In this document: positions 7,575-15,835 of the stretch, piece after piece
Layout of the letters: every line of letters starts with the position of its first letter
Numbering within the stretch: position 1 is the stretch's first letter
Assembly (NCBI GenBank): GCA_015478675.1
Contig: JADMIH010000027.1
Coordinates: 1-31,233 of the forward strand
DNA from: Chloroflexota bacterium
GTDB lineage: Bacteria; Chloroflexota; Chloroflexia; QHBQ01; JADMIH01
Direction: 5' to 3'
DNA: 31,233 nucleotides
Translations under genes and position numbers: made by a program
The notes under the pieces: model-generated
Seen by the model: only the letters and a program-made list of their open reading frames with translations
The model's database searches: none
What the model was told of the DNA's origin: nothing

Positions 7575-8519
7575 ATGAAAGACAAAGATACTGTGCAACT
7601 GCTTCAAAGGTTGGGGTTCGGTGATTACGAAGCGAGAGCTTATATCGGCCTCCTGCGGGGTGGGGAAATGACCGGTTACGAGCTTGCCAAAGTCTCAGGC
7701 ATTCCCAGGGCCAATGTGTATGATGTTCTGCCCAGGCTTGAGGAGCGAGGGGCTGTGGTGAGAGTAGATTCTCCCTCAGGCGCTCATTACTCGGGAGTGC
7801 CCACTTCCCAGCTCATGCCCAGGCTCGCTGACAGGTTCAACGACGACCTTACCGCTGCTGAAAATGCTCTGCTTGACCGGGGAGAAGTCACCAAAGAGGA
7901 TTACTCGTGGAACGTGGAGGGCTATCGCTCGGTGATAGACCATGCTCGCACACTGGTTGACGAGGCTGAACGTGAAATAGTGATGGCTGTGTGGCCGCAA
8001 GAGTCGAGAGCGCTATCCGACAACCTCGCAAAGGCAAAAGAGCGGGAGGTGTCCGTAACCACGCTTTGCCTTGCCGGGTGCGTGCAGGAGTGCGGGAACT
8101 GCCAGGGGAATATACACCGCTACCGTCTCTCGCCCGAGGAAGAGAGCCGTTGGCTCATTGTTGGTATCGACGGTAAAGCGATGCTCGCCGGAGAGATAGA
8201 TAACCACGAGAACCACTCCACCACTATCGACGAGAATGACCAGGAGGCATACGCAATCCGTACCACACACCGAATGCTTGTAGAGCTTGGAGGGTGGTAT
8301 GTGCGCAACAGCATAGCCCTTGCTACGTTGGTATCAGACCTGGGAGAGCGGCTTCCCGCCATGCTAAGTACACAGGCAGCCAGTGTGCTTTCCACACTGA
8401 GTAGTGGCGGGTTAGCGGGAGGCTGGCTGGAGCAGATGCGCTCCGCGCTGCACCGTCCCCACCTCGACCCCTTTCGTACTGAAGGTACTGTCGTACCGCA
8501 GGAGACCGGCAAAAAGTAA
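7575..8519 (+). CDS. TrmB-family transcriptional regulator with a cysteine cluster
   Basis: 314 residues. The N-terminus is a TrmB-type winged helix (about residues 1-70: LGFGDYEARAYIGLLRGG, then ELAKVSGIPRANVYDVLPRL), followed by a coiled segment and a C-terminal ligand/effector region. This family is best known from archaeal sugar regulators and is also common in Chloroflexota. Residues 165-176 form a C-x3-C-x3-C-x2-C cluster (CLAGCVQECGNC) inside the effector region, which could bind metal or an Fe-S cluster, or sense thiol redox state. The start at 7575 is preferred to the ATG at 7566 because AAGGA(T)GG would then lie at normal spacing. It is the first gene of a long co-directional run and has a palindrome over its promoter. 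Confidence 0.88.
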   Translation: MKDKDTVQLLQRLGFGDYEARAYIGLLRGGEMTGYELAKVSGIPRANVYDVLPRLEERGAVVRVDSPSGAHYSGVPTSQLMPRLADRFNDDLTAAENALLDRGEVTKEDYSWNVEGYRSVIDHARTLVDEAEREIVMAVWPQESRALSDNLAKAKEREVSVTTLCLAGCVQECGNCQGNIHRYRLSPEEESRWLIVGIDGKAMLAGEIDNHENHSTTIDENDQEAYAIRTTHRMLVELGGWYVRNSIALATLVSDLGERLPAMLSTQAASVLSTLSSGGLAGGWLEQMRSALHRPHLDPFRTEGTVVPQETGKK

Positions 8520-8569
8520 AGTATGGGATTTGGCAAACACAAGCATAAACATAGTTAAAGGAGATAAAG

Positions 8570-9850
8570 ATGCCCGGTTACAAATATCTGATCATAGGCG
8601 GTGGAATGACCGCCGCCGCTGCCATAAAAGGAATACGCGAGGTAGACGCCAGCGGCTCGATAGGTCTGGTCGGCAATGAAGCGGACCCACCCTACAAGCG
8701 CCCACCCCTCTCCAAGAAGCTCTGGCAGGGAAAGCCCATAGAAACCGTGTGGAAGGGCATGAGCACGGATGGAGTGGACGGCCTTGATATGCACCTGGGG
8801 CATACGATTCAATCGATCTATCCCACAGAAAGGTACGCAGTCGATGAAGAGGGCACCCACTATACATATGAAAAACTCCTGCTTGCTACAGGGGGTACTC
8901 CGAGGCGACTGCCTTTCGGCGGCGACAGGATAATCTACTTTCGCTCGCTCGACGACTACAGGCATCTGAAGGCGCTCACAGAGTCACAGCAGCGCTTCGC
9001 CGTGATCGGCGGCGGGTTTATCGGCTCAGAGATCGCCGCTGCCCTGGCAATGAACGGCAAAGACGTGACAATGATCGTGCCCGAGCAAGGCATCGGGGAG
9101 CGCATCTATCCGCCCGATCTCGTGCAGCACTTGAACAGTTATTACGAACAAAAAGGTGTAAAGGTGCTTACCGGCGAGCGGGCCGTCTCCCTAAACCCAC
9201 TAGATGAGACGGACGGCGCGCACGGAACGGGGGTCGCGTTCGAATTGAAACTGGGGAGCGGCCAGGTGATAACTGTTGACAGCGTAGTAGCAGGCATCGG
9301 CATCATAGTGAATACAGGTCTTGCCGAGGCCGCAGGGCTGCGCCTTGACAACGGAATAGTGGTGGGCGAGCACCTCCGAACGAGTGACCCGAATATCTAC
9401 GCCGCGGGCGATGTAGCCTCTTACCCCGACTATATCCTGGGAGTACGACGACGGGTCGAGCACGAGGACAACGCTAATAGCATGGGTAAAGCAGCCGGGC
9501 GCTCCATGGCGGCCTCCGCAATGCAGTCCACTCCGGAGCCCTACCGACACACCCCCTTCTTCTACTCCGATATGTTCGACCTGGGCTACGAAGCGGTTGG
9601 AGAGCTTGATTCGCGCCTCGAAATGGTGGCCGACTGGAAAGAGCCATACAAGGAAGGCGTCATCTACTATCTGCGCGACGGCAGGGTGCGAGGCGTGCTC
9701 CTTTGGAACGTGTGGGGACAGCTAGAAGCAGCGCGCCGCCTTATCTCGGAGCAGGGTCCGTTCACGGCAGAAGCTCTATATGGCAGACTGCCCGCCGTCG
9801 CCAGCGTAACTGCCGCAGCCGGAGTAGTTGCCGAAGTAGGTGCCAAATGA
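8570..9850 (+). CDS. AIF-like FAD/NAD(P)H-dependent oxidoreductase
   Basis: 426 residues of the pyridine-nucleotide-disulfide oxidoreductase fold. The FAD Rossmann motif is at residues 8-18 (IIGGGMTAAAA), ATGG is at 106-109, the NAD(P)H Rossmann motif is at 145-156 (VIGGGFIGSEIA), and the FAD-contact motif YAAGDVA starts near 277. Residues 295-345 (RRVEHEDNANSMGKAAG, then FFYSDMFDLGYEAVGELDS) closely resemble the C-terminal region of apoptosis-inducing factor rather than rubredoxin or ferredoxin reductases. It is likely a soluble electron-transfer flavoprotein; the acceptor is unknown. AAAGGAG lies about 7 nt before the ATG. Its stop overlaps the folE start (ATGA), which implies translational coupling. 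Confidence 0.9.
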   Translation: MPGYKYLIIGGGMTAAAAIKGIREVDASGSIGLVGNEADPPYKRPPLSKKLWQGKPIETVWKGMSTDGVDGLDMHLGHTIQSIYPTERYAVDEEGTHYTYEKLLLATGGTPRRLPFGGDRIIYFRSLDDYRHLKALTESQQRFAVIGGGFIGSEIAAALAMNGKDVTMIVPEQGIGERIYPPDLVQHLNSYYEQKGVKVLTGERAVSLNPLDETDGAHGTGVAFELKLGSGQVITVDSVVAGIGIIVNTGLAEAAGLRLDNGIVVGEHLRTSDPNIYAAGDVASYPDYILGVRRRVEHEDNANSMGKAAGRSMAASAMQSTPEPYRHTPFFYSDMFDLGYEAVGELDSRLEMVADWKEPYKEGVIYYLRDGRVRGVLLWNVWGQLEAARRLISEQGPFTAEALYGRLPAVASVTAAAGVVAEVGAK

Positions 9851-10506
9851 TACTCGACCTAGACTACGAAGAAGAGATCACAGAAGACTTCGTAACCAGC
9901 ATGGACCTGCACAAGCGCTGCCTCTCGGACGAGCAGCTGCGCAAGTTCGAGGGCTATGCGGCCGAAATCTTCACCGCTTTCGGCATGGACATAAACACCC
10001 CCTCCACCGAGGATACGCCTGCCCGCTTCATCAACGGGCTGTTCGAGGCGACCAACGGGTACGACGGCGACCCCAAGCTACTCAAGGTGTTCCACACCGA
10101 GTGCCGTGGAGGCCCAGACTGCCGCCTCAGTCAGGTGATCGAAGGGCCGATAGAGTTCTACGCCCTCTGCGAGCACCACGCCCTCCCCTTCTACGGCAAG
10201 GCATACGTTGGCTACATCGCACACGAAGGCATAATCGGCATATCGAAGCTAACGCGCCTGGTGCGCCTCTTCGCCCGCCGCTTCACCGTGCAGGAGCGCA
10301 TGGGCCAGCAGATCGCGGACACCCTCAACACAATGCTTGAGCCGCACGGGGTGGCCGTCTACCTGGAAGCCCACCACATGTGCATGCAGATGCGAGGGGT
10401 GCACGAGACGTCACCGCTCACGAGAACCACGTTCTGGCGGGGCGCTTATGACGATAACCCGGCGCTCAGGTCGGAGTTCTTCACCGCCTGCGGCCTGCAG
10501 CGATAG
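9847..10506 (+). CDS. folE: GTP cyclohydrolase I
   Basis: 219 residues. It converts GTP to 7,8-dihydroneopterin triphosphate, the first step to folate and other pterins, and is a cytoplasmic homodecamer in known cases. The family core is clear: LCEHHALPFYGKAYVGYIA, then GISKLTRLVRLFARRFTVQE, then EAHHMCMQMRGV. The zinc ligands are visible as Cys108, His111 and Cys179. The ATG at 9847 overlaps the TGA of the preceding flavoprotein gene. A longer in-frame upstream reading has no merit because it lies inside that gene. The next gene, a RibD-C/DHFR-like reductase, begins 8 nt after the stop, which points to a shared pterin role. Confidence 0.96.
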   Translation: MILDLDYEEEITEDFVTSMDLHKRCLSDEQLRKFEGYAAEIFTAFGMDINTPSTEDTPARFINGLFEATNGYDGDPKLLKVFHTECRGGPDCRLSQVIEGPIEFYALCEHHALPFYGKAYVGYIAHEGIIGISKLTRLVRLFARRFTVQERMGQQIADTLNTMLEPHGVAVYLEAHHMCMQMRGVHETSPLTRTTFWRGAYDDNPALRSEFFTACGLQR

Positions 10507-10514
10507 GAGGCCAT

Positions 10515-11462
10515 GTGGTAACCGCATCAATATCGGGAAGGTTGGCAGTCAGTAAACCATTGCCTGAGGACTTCGTCCCCCCGTTTGAGACGCTATTTGA
10601 CGTCAGCGAAGGGTTGGCGCTTCCGCTGCCTGCTGAGTTGGAAGACATCTACGGATCCCTGCGTTTCCCGGCTCCGCACGGGCGGCCATACGTCATCGGC
10701 AACCTGGTCACATCGTTGGATGGAGTCGTATCACTGGGCATACCAGGCCAGGCAAGTGGGAAGGAGATCAGCGGCTTTAACATGCACGACCGGTTGCTCA
10801 TGGGCATCTTGCGGGCTGCTGCCGATGCCGTGGTTTCGGGGGCCGGGACGCTGCGAGCATCGCCCGACCACGTCCTGACCCCCGAGCACGCTTTTCCCTC
10901 GATGGAGGGGGCTTACCGGCAGCTCCGGGCTACTCTGGGAAAGGCCAGGGTACCTCTGAACGTTGTAGTCAGCGGCAGCGGCGACCTCGCCCCCGATCTG
11001 TCTATTCTCGGCGGTGAGGTGCCCGCGCTGGTTGTCACGACCGAGGAAGGCTTGCGCCGAATCACGCAGCCGGGCAAGCTTAGCAAGCAGGCTATGACTG
11101 AAGAGGTCACAGTAGACGCGGTGGAGAGCAGCGGCCCTCTTACCGCTAGAGCCATTCTGGACGCGATTACCCGCGCAGGCTACGACGGTCTGGTGCTGGT
11201 GGAGGGCGGCCCCCACTTGATGGCAAGCTTCTTTGCCGAAGGCTGCCTGGACGAGATGTTTCTGACCCTCTCTCCTCAGGTTGTGGGTCGGGACAGCAGT
11301 TGGCGGCCCGGTGGGCACCCCGCCAATCCGGAGCGCCCAGGGCTGGTTGCGGGACGGAGTTTGGCCCCGGAGCGCCCGGCATGGGGAAAGCTGGTAGGGG
11401 TAAGGCGGGCGGGAAGCCATCTATTCCTCCGTTACAAGTTTGGAGCGCCGACGTGGTCATGA
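10515..11462 (+). CDS. RibD C-terminal / DHFR-like pyrimidine or pterin reductase
   Basis: 315 residues with one RibD-C domain (about residues 55-305), a fold shared with dihydrofolate reductase. Recognisable segments are YVIGNLVTSLDGVVSLG, DRLLMGILRAAADAVVSGAG, LVLVEGGPHLMASFFAEG and MFLTLSPQVVGRD. There is no deaminase domain, so it is not a full RibD. Lying next to folE, it may reduce a pterin (a DHFR substitute) or a riboflavin-type pyrimidine; this is inference. A Pro/Gly-rich stretch (SWRPGGHPANPERPGL) near residue 265 looks longer than usual. The start is GTG at 10515, four nt after TAGGAGG, which is rather close. The TTG at 10545 is an alternative. The stop overlaps the next start (ATGA). 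Confidence 0.85.
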   Translation: MVTASISGRLAVSKPLPEDFVPPFETLFDVSEGLALPLPAELEDIYGSLRFPAPHGRPYVIGNLVTSLDGVVSLGIPGQASGKEISGFNMHDRLLMGILRAAADAVVSGAGTLRASPDHVLTPEHAFPSMEGAYRQLRATLGKARVPLNVVVSGSGDLAPDLSILGGEVPALVVTTEEGLRRITQPGKLSKQAMTEEVTVDAVESSGPLTARAILDAITRAGYDGLVLVEGGPHLMASFFAEGCLDEMFLTLSPQVVGRDSSWRPGGHPANPERPGLVAGRSLAPERPAWGKLVGVRRAGSHLFLRYKFGAPTWS

Positions 11463-13906
11463 TCGATAGAGTTAGCGGAGGAGAGTGCGAACGCCCCGCT
11501 CCGGGTGGGCCGGGGATCGAGCCTCACTGGACGAGGAGCGTCAAGGACGCGATGGGCACCGCCTATTCGAGCTCAAGCCGCGTCTGGTACACCCTGGCTC
11601 GTGGCGTGCTGAACGAAATCTACTACCCGACTATAGACAAGCCCCAGATTCGCGACCTGCAGTACATGGTTACAGACGGCGAGACCTTCTTCCACGATGA
11701 GCGGCACGACATGGAGTCCCACGTAGAGGTGCTTTCAGAGCAGGGACTGGGTGTGCGAATAACCAGCGCAGACCCGGAAGGTCGCTATCGCATCCTTACG
11801 GAAGTCATCGCCGACCCGCACCTGCCCGTTGTGCTGGTGCATTCGCGACTGGAGGCGGAGCCTGACATGCTCTCCAGGCTCAAGCTCTTCGTGTTGTGCG
11901 CGCCCCACCTGGAGACCGGCGGTTGGGGAAACAACGCCAGGGTCGTTGAGCTATCGGGACGCAGGCTTTTTTGCGCCTACAGGAAGAAAGGTAACGAAGA
12001 GACTTGGATGGCCCTTGGCGCTTCCGTACCATTTCTCAGGTTGTCCTGCGGATACGTCGGGGTGAACGACGGCTGGACGGACCTCGCGGACAATTACCGC
12101 ATGGATTGGGAGTTCGACTGTGCCCTTGACGGAAACATCGCCCTTACAGCGGAGATCGATCTCAGCCAGGGAGCCGAGTTCACCCTGGCGCTCGGTTTCG
12201 GCGAAGTCTTCCATAACGCCGTCAGCACGCTCTTCCAGTCGCTCGGTATCCCCTTCGCTACTCACCGGAAGCGGTTCGTGGAGCAGTGGGGACGCACCGC
12301 CTCTGAAGAAATGCGGCCTCTGGAGAAGGCTGCCCACGACGGTGGTAAGCTGCTCCGCAGTAGCCGGAGCCTGCTCCTGGCGCACGAAGACAAACTCTAC
12401 CCGGGCGCAATCATCGCCTCGCTGAGCATCCCGTGGGGCAACGCCAAGGGGGATGATACGGGCCTGGGCGGGTACCACCTGGTGTGGACGCGCGACCTTG
12501 TCCAGAGCGCCACCGGCTTGCTCGCCGCAGGCAATACCGCTACCGCGCTGCGCGCACTAATCTATCTAGCCGCTTCACAGCAAGAGGATGGCGGCTTCCA
12601 CCAGAACTTCTGGGTAGATGGGGAGCCCTATTTTCAGGGTGTCCAACTCGACGAAGTGGCGTTCCCGATCTTGCTCGCCTGGCGGCTTCAAGAGGCGGGT
12701 GCTCTCCAGGATTTTGATCCCTACCCTATGGCGATGCGCGCTGCAGCCTATCTTATCCGCCAGGGACCGGCTACTCCACAGGATAGGTGGGAAGAGGCGG
12801 GCGGCTACTCGCCCTCGACCCTCGCCTCCACCATCGCAGCGCTCATATGCGCCGCGTCGCTTGCGCGCAAGCGAGAAGACGAAGCAACGACGCGCTTCGT
12901 AGAAGAGTACGCCGATTTCCTGGAATGCCATCTGGAGAGTTGGACGGTGACCGACCAGGGGAGTCTCGTGCCCGGCATAACGCGGCATTACATCCGCATC
13001 CACCCAGTTGAGATAGGAAACGTTCAGCCCAACGAAGACCCGAACAGCGGGACGCTGCGAATTGCCAACCGAGCGGCATGGGATCGAGCCGACTTCCCGG
13101 CAAAAGAAATCGTAGACGAGGGCTTCCTTGAGTTGGTGCGCTATGGGATCCGCCGCGCGGCAGACCCGCTCGTGGAGGACTCACTCCGGGTGGTGGACGC
13201 GTTGCTCAAGGTCGATACGCCCTTCGGGCCCTCCTGGCGGCGCTACAACCACGATGGCTACGGGCAGCGCCCCGATGGCGGTCCCTACGATGGTTGGGGA
13301 CAGGGTCGCGCCTGGCCGCTCCTCACCGGGGAACGAGGGCACTACGAGTTCGCGGCAGGCCGACCCGCCGAGCCCTTCGTCCGAACCATGGAGGGTTTCG
13401 CGCACGGTATCGGCTTGCTGCCCGAGCAGGTGTGGGACGAGAAGGACCTACCTCAATTGCACCTGCGTCGCGGGCGCCCTACCGGCTCTGCCGTACCACT
13501 CATGTGGGCTCACGCGGAATATATCAAGCTGCTCCGCTCGGTGCAGGACGGCCGGGTCTTTGACTCCGTACCGGAAGTGGCAGATCGTTATCTGGGCGCC
13601 GCTCCTCAGTTGCGGAAGCTCCACGAGCACTCTCTGATCGAGATTTGGAAGCCAAACCGGCAGGTAAGATCCGTACGGCCTGGGTGGACCTTGCGAGTCA
13701 CGGCATCAGAGCCTTTTGCGCTCCGCTGGTCATGCAACGACTGGCGAGAGGTGGAGGATATTCGCTCCACCGGCACGGGCCTGGAGTTCGAGTTTGCGGA
13801 TATCTGTGTTCAGCCCGGACAGCGCTCACCCATCCGTTTTACCTTCTACTGGCTGGGGAGAGAGCGCTGGGAGGGCCGTGACTACGAAGTGTTAGTAGAG
13901 CAATAG
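11459..13906 (+). CDS. Glycoside hydrolase family 15 glucoamylase/glucodextranase-like protein
   Basis: 815 residues. The N-terminal beta-sandwich (about 15-280) resembles the glucodextranase/bacterial glucoamylase N domain (GIEPHWTRSVKDAMGTAYSS, then SRVWYTLARGVLNEIYYPT). The (alpha/alpha)6 GH15 catalytic domain (about 300-720) contains LVWTRDLVQSATGLL, the acid-catalyst region VQLDEVAFPILLAW, and DGWGQGRAWPLLTGERGHYE; the HAEYIKLL segment carries the second acidic position. A C-terminal beta-domain of about 80 residues follows. There is no signal peptide, so it probably releases glucose from alpha-glucans or related oligosaccharides inside the cell. The ATG at 11459 overlaps the previous stop; a reading frame extending back to 11300 lies within the preceding gene. 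Transaldolase follows after 27 bp, linking the locus to carbon flux from glucose. Confidence 0.9.
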   Translation: MIDRVSGGECERPAPGGPGIEPHWTRSVKDAMGTAYSSSSRVWYTLARGVLNEIYYPTIDKPQIRDLQYMVTDGETFFHDERHDMESHVEVLSEQGLGVRITSADPEGRYRILTEVIADPHLPVVLVHSRLEAEPDMLSRLKLFVLCAPHLETGGWGNNARVVELSGRRLFCAYRKKGNEETWMALGASVPFLRLSCGYVGVNDGWTDLADNYRMDWEFDCALDGNIALTAEIDLSQGAEFTLALGFGEVFHNAVSTLFQSLGIPFATHRKRFVEQWGRTASEEMRPLEKAAHDGGKLLRSSRSLLLAHEDKLYPGAIIASLSIPWGNAKGDDTGLGGYHLVWTRDLVQSATGLLAAGNTATALRALIYLAASQQEDGGFHQNFWVDGEPYFQGVQLDEVAFPILLAWRLQEAGALQDFDPYPMAMRAAAYLIRQGPATPQDRWEEAGGYSPSTLASTIAALICAASLARKREDEATTRFVEEYADFLECHLESWTVTDQGSLVPGITRHYIRIHPVEIGNVQPNEDPNSGTLRIANRAAWDRADFPAKEIVDEGFLELVRYGIRRAADPLVEDSLRVVDALLKVDTPFGPSWRRYNHDGYGQRPDGGPYDGWGQGRAWPLLTGERGHYEFAAGRPAEPFVRTMEGFAHGIGLLPEQVWDEKDLPQLHLRRGRPTGSAVPLMWAHAEYIKLLRSVQDGRVFDSVPEVADRYLGAAPQLRKLHEHSLIEIWKPNRQVRSVRPGWTLRVTASEPFALRWSCNDWREVEDIRSTGTGLEFEFADICVQPGQRSPIRFTFYWLGRERWEGRDYEVLVEQ

Positions 13907-13933
13907 AGCAAAACTGAAAGGGGTAATGAAGCA

Positions 13934-15130
13934 ATGGTTACTCAACTTCAACGATTGGCAGAGATGGGGCAAAGCCCCTGGTACGATGACATCCATCGCG
14001 GCCTTGTGAAATCAGGCAAGCTGCAGGCTCTCATCGGTATGGGTATACGCGGGGCCACCGTAAACCCATCTATATTCGAGAAGGCAGTGTCGGGCAGCGC
14101 CGATTATGACGACGAGATAAAAGAGCTGCTCGGGCAAGGACTCCAACCGTCTCAGATATATGAGCGGCTGCTGGTCGAGGACGTCCGTTCAGCAGCGGAC
14201 CTCTTTCGCCCCGTTTACGACGAGACGGGCGGCCTGGACGGCTACGTAAGCATCGAGGTATCTCCTTACCTTGCCCATAATACACAGGGCACCATCGAGG
14301 AGGCGAGGCGCTTTTTCCGAGAAGTAGGCCGGCCCAATGTGATGATCAAGGTGCCGGCCACGGACGAAGGGGTGCCCTCGATACGAGCGCTCACAGGCGA
14401 GGGCATCAACGTCAATATCACGCTGATATTCGGCATAGACTACTACGAGCAGGTAATGGACGCCTATATAGGGGGTCTGGGTGACCGCAGGTCGAGAGGA
14501 GAGCCTATCGACAACGTGAGATCGGTTGCCAGCTTCTTCGTGAGCCGCGTGGACACGGAGGTAGATAAGCGCCTGGACGCGCTCATCGAGGCCGAGCAAA
14601 ACGACGGGAAGAGTCAACAACTGCGGGAGCTGAAAGGCAAGGCAGCGATAGCCAATGCCCGCATGGCGTACCAGCACTTCAAGCGAAAGTTCTACGGCGA
14701 GCCGTTCCTCGATTTGCGAGCGGCGGGGGCCGCCGTGCAGCGGCCTCTGTGGGCCAGCACCGGAACCAAAAACCCCTCTTACAGCGACGTGATGTATGTG
14801 GAGCAGTTGATAGGCTCTGACACCATCAATACCATGCCCCAGGCCACCCTGGATGCCTTCGAGGATCACGGGCATGTGTCGCGCACCATAGATGGAGAGC
14901 AGTATTTTGAGGAGACGCGAGCCACTATGCAGGCACTAAGTGCTGTGGGTATCAACATGAAGGAGGTGACAGACAAGCTACAAGTGGATGGTATAGCAGC
15001 TTTCGCAAAGGCACTGGAAAGCCTCTACGGAGCTATCAGGCAGAAACAGACGGTAGAGACGGTAGAGACGGTAGAGACGGTAGAGACAGTAAGCGCTGAA
15101 AAAGAACAAAAAGCAGCGGGCGCTGGCTGA
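13934..15130 (+). CDS. tal: Transaldolase
   Basis: 398 residues of the longer bacterial transaldolase type. It transfers a dihydroxyacetone unit between sugar phosphates in the non-oxidative pentose phosphate pathway (sedoheptulose 7-phosphate + glyceraldehyde 3-phosphate to erythrose 4-phosphate + fructose 6-phosphate). Family segments are RGATVNPSIFEKAV near residue 39, VSIEVSPYLAHNT near 104, VMIKVPATDEG with the Schiff-base lysine at 139, and WASTGTKNPSYSDVMYVEQL. The C-terminal tail contains four Val-Glu-Thr repeats from a 9-bp DNA repeat, followed by a charged end; this tail is not part of the fold. AAAGGGG lies 9 nt before the ATG. It is in the same run as GH15 and folE. Confidence 0.95.
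   Translation: MVTQLQRLAEMGQSPWYDDIHRGLVKSGKLQALIGMGIRGATVNPSIFEKAVSGSADYDDEIKELLGQGLQPSQIYERLLVEDVRSAADLFRPVYDETGGLDGYVSIEVSPYLAHNTQGTIEEARRFFREVGRPNVMIKVPATDEGVPSIRALTGEGINVNITLIFGIDYYEQVMDAYIGGLGDRRSRGEPIDNVRSVASFFVSRVDTEVDKRLDALIEAEQNDGKSQQLRELKGKAAIANARMAYQHFKRKFYGEPFLDLRAAGAAVQRPLWASTGTKNPSYSDVMYVEQLIGSDTINTMPQATLDAFEDHGHVSRTIDGEQYFEETRATMQALSAVGINMKEVTDKLQVDGIAAFAKALESLYGAIRQKQTVETVETVETVETVSAEKEQKAAGAG
15050..15085 (+). repeat. 9-bp tandem repeat in the tal 3' end
   Basis: Four perfect copies of ACGGTAGAG followed by a decayed partial copy (to about 15093). They encode (VET)n in the disordered C-terminal tail of transaldolase. Confidence 0.9.
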
Positions 15131-15228
15131 ACACCGAATACAATAGATGTCCGCTCCATACTTGCGGACCCGGTAATCCGACGTGAATTTATTCAGAATT
15201 CGTCACACATAAAAGGAGACTAAACCAG

Positions 15229-15741
15229 ATGGAAAGCAAAGTTAAGCTACTTGGACACCCTATTCACCCGATGCTGATAGTATTTCCCCTCGGGCTGCTC
15301 GCAATCGGTGTGCTCTTCGACATCATACGCATGTTCACAGGCAACGACGTTCTTGCCGCAGTAGCCTTCTGGAACATTGCCGCGGGGGTGGTTGGCGGCC
15401 TCCTGGCGGCTCTCTTCGGCTTTATAGATTGGCTCAACGTCCCGGCAGGCACAAGAGCTAAACAGGTGGGCCTCCTGCACGGGGGAGGAAACGTGGTAGT
15501 TGTAGCGCTCTTTGCTGTCAGTTGGCTGCTGCGGCTTGGTGAGCCCAACTATATACCGAGCACGCTCGCGTTTGTGCTGGGAATCGTGGCCGTACTCATT
15601 GCGCTGGTGACCGCCTGGCTGGGTGGCGAGCTGGTGTACAGGCTTGGTGTTGGCGTGGACGCCGGGGCCGGCCTGAACGCGCCGAGCTCTCTCTCAAGCG
15701 AGCCTGCTCAGGCCGTAAATACGCTCGATACGAGAGTGTAG
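15229..15741 (+). CDS. DUF2231 membrane protein
   Basis: 170 residues. It opens with LLGHPIHPMLIVFPLGLL, the signature of DUF2231 proteins, where HP-x-HP sits at the start of the first membrane helix. Four hydrophobic segments are visible at about 12-33, 42-65, 83-100 and 110-137. The C-terminal 35 residues are soluble and Ser/Ala-rich. It is an inner-membrane protein of unknown function; the paired histidines have led to suggestions of metal or heme binding in the family, which I cannot test here. AAAAGGAG lies about 10 nt before the ATG. A 98-bp gap separates it from tal. Confidence 0.88.
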   Translation: MESKVKLLGHPIHPMLIVFPLGLLAIGVLFDIIRMFTGNDVLAAVAFWNIAAGVVGGLLAALFGFIDWLNVPAGTRAKQVGLLHGGGNVVVVALFAVSWLLRLGEPNYIPSTLAFVLGIVAVLIALVTAWLGGELVYRLGVGVDAGAGLNAPSSLSSEPAQAVNTLDTRV

Positions 15742-15835
15742 CCCGCCTGGGGTGTGCCGGTCGCCGTCTTGTGGCTGACTGCAGCTAGGGATGCAGCGTT
15801 GGTAATCAGAATCGAGAGTACTGAGAGGCAAGACA

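Noticed and set aside
7187..7585. 132-codon minus-strand ORF and a 94-codon plus-strand ORF before the TrmB-like gene
   Set aside because: The minus-strand ORF spans the TTGACA/TATATA promoter and palindrome, and its poly-Tyr stretch comes from the palindrome. Neither ORF has a ribosome binding site.
11300..11458. Upstream extension of the GH15 frame
   Set aside because: It lies inside the RibD-C gene in another frame and the ATGA overlap gives a natural start; the extension is Gly/Ala/Pro-rich shadow translation.
15149..15169. GTCCGC / GCGGAC hairpin after tal as a terminator
   Set aside because: Only a 6-bp stem with a 9-nt loop and no T-tract; it may have no function.
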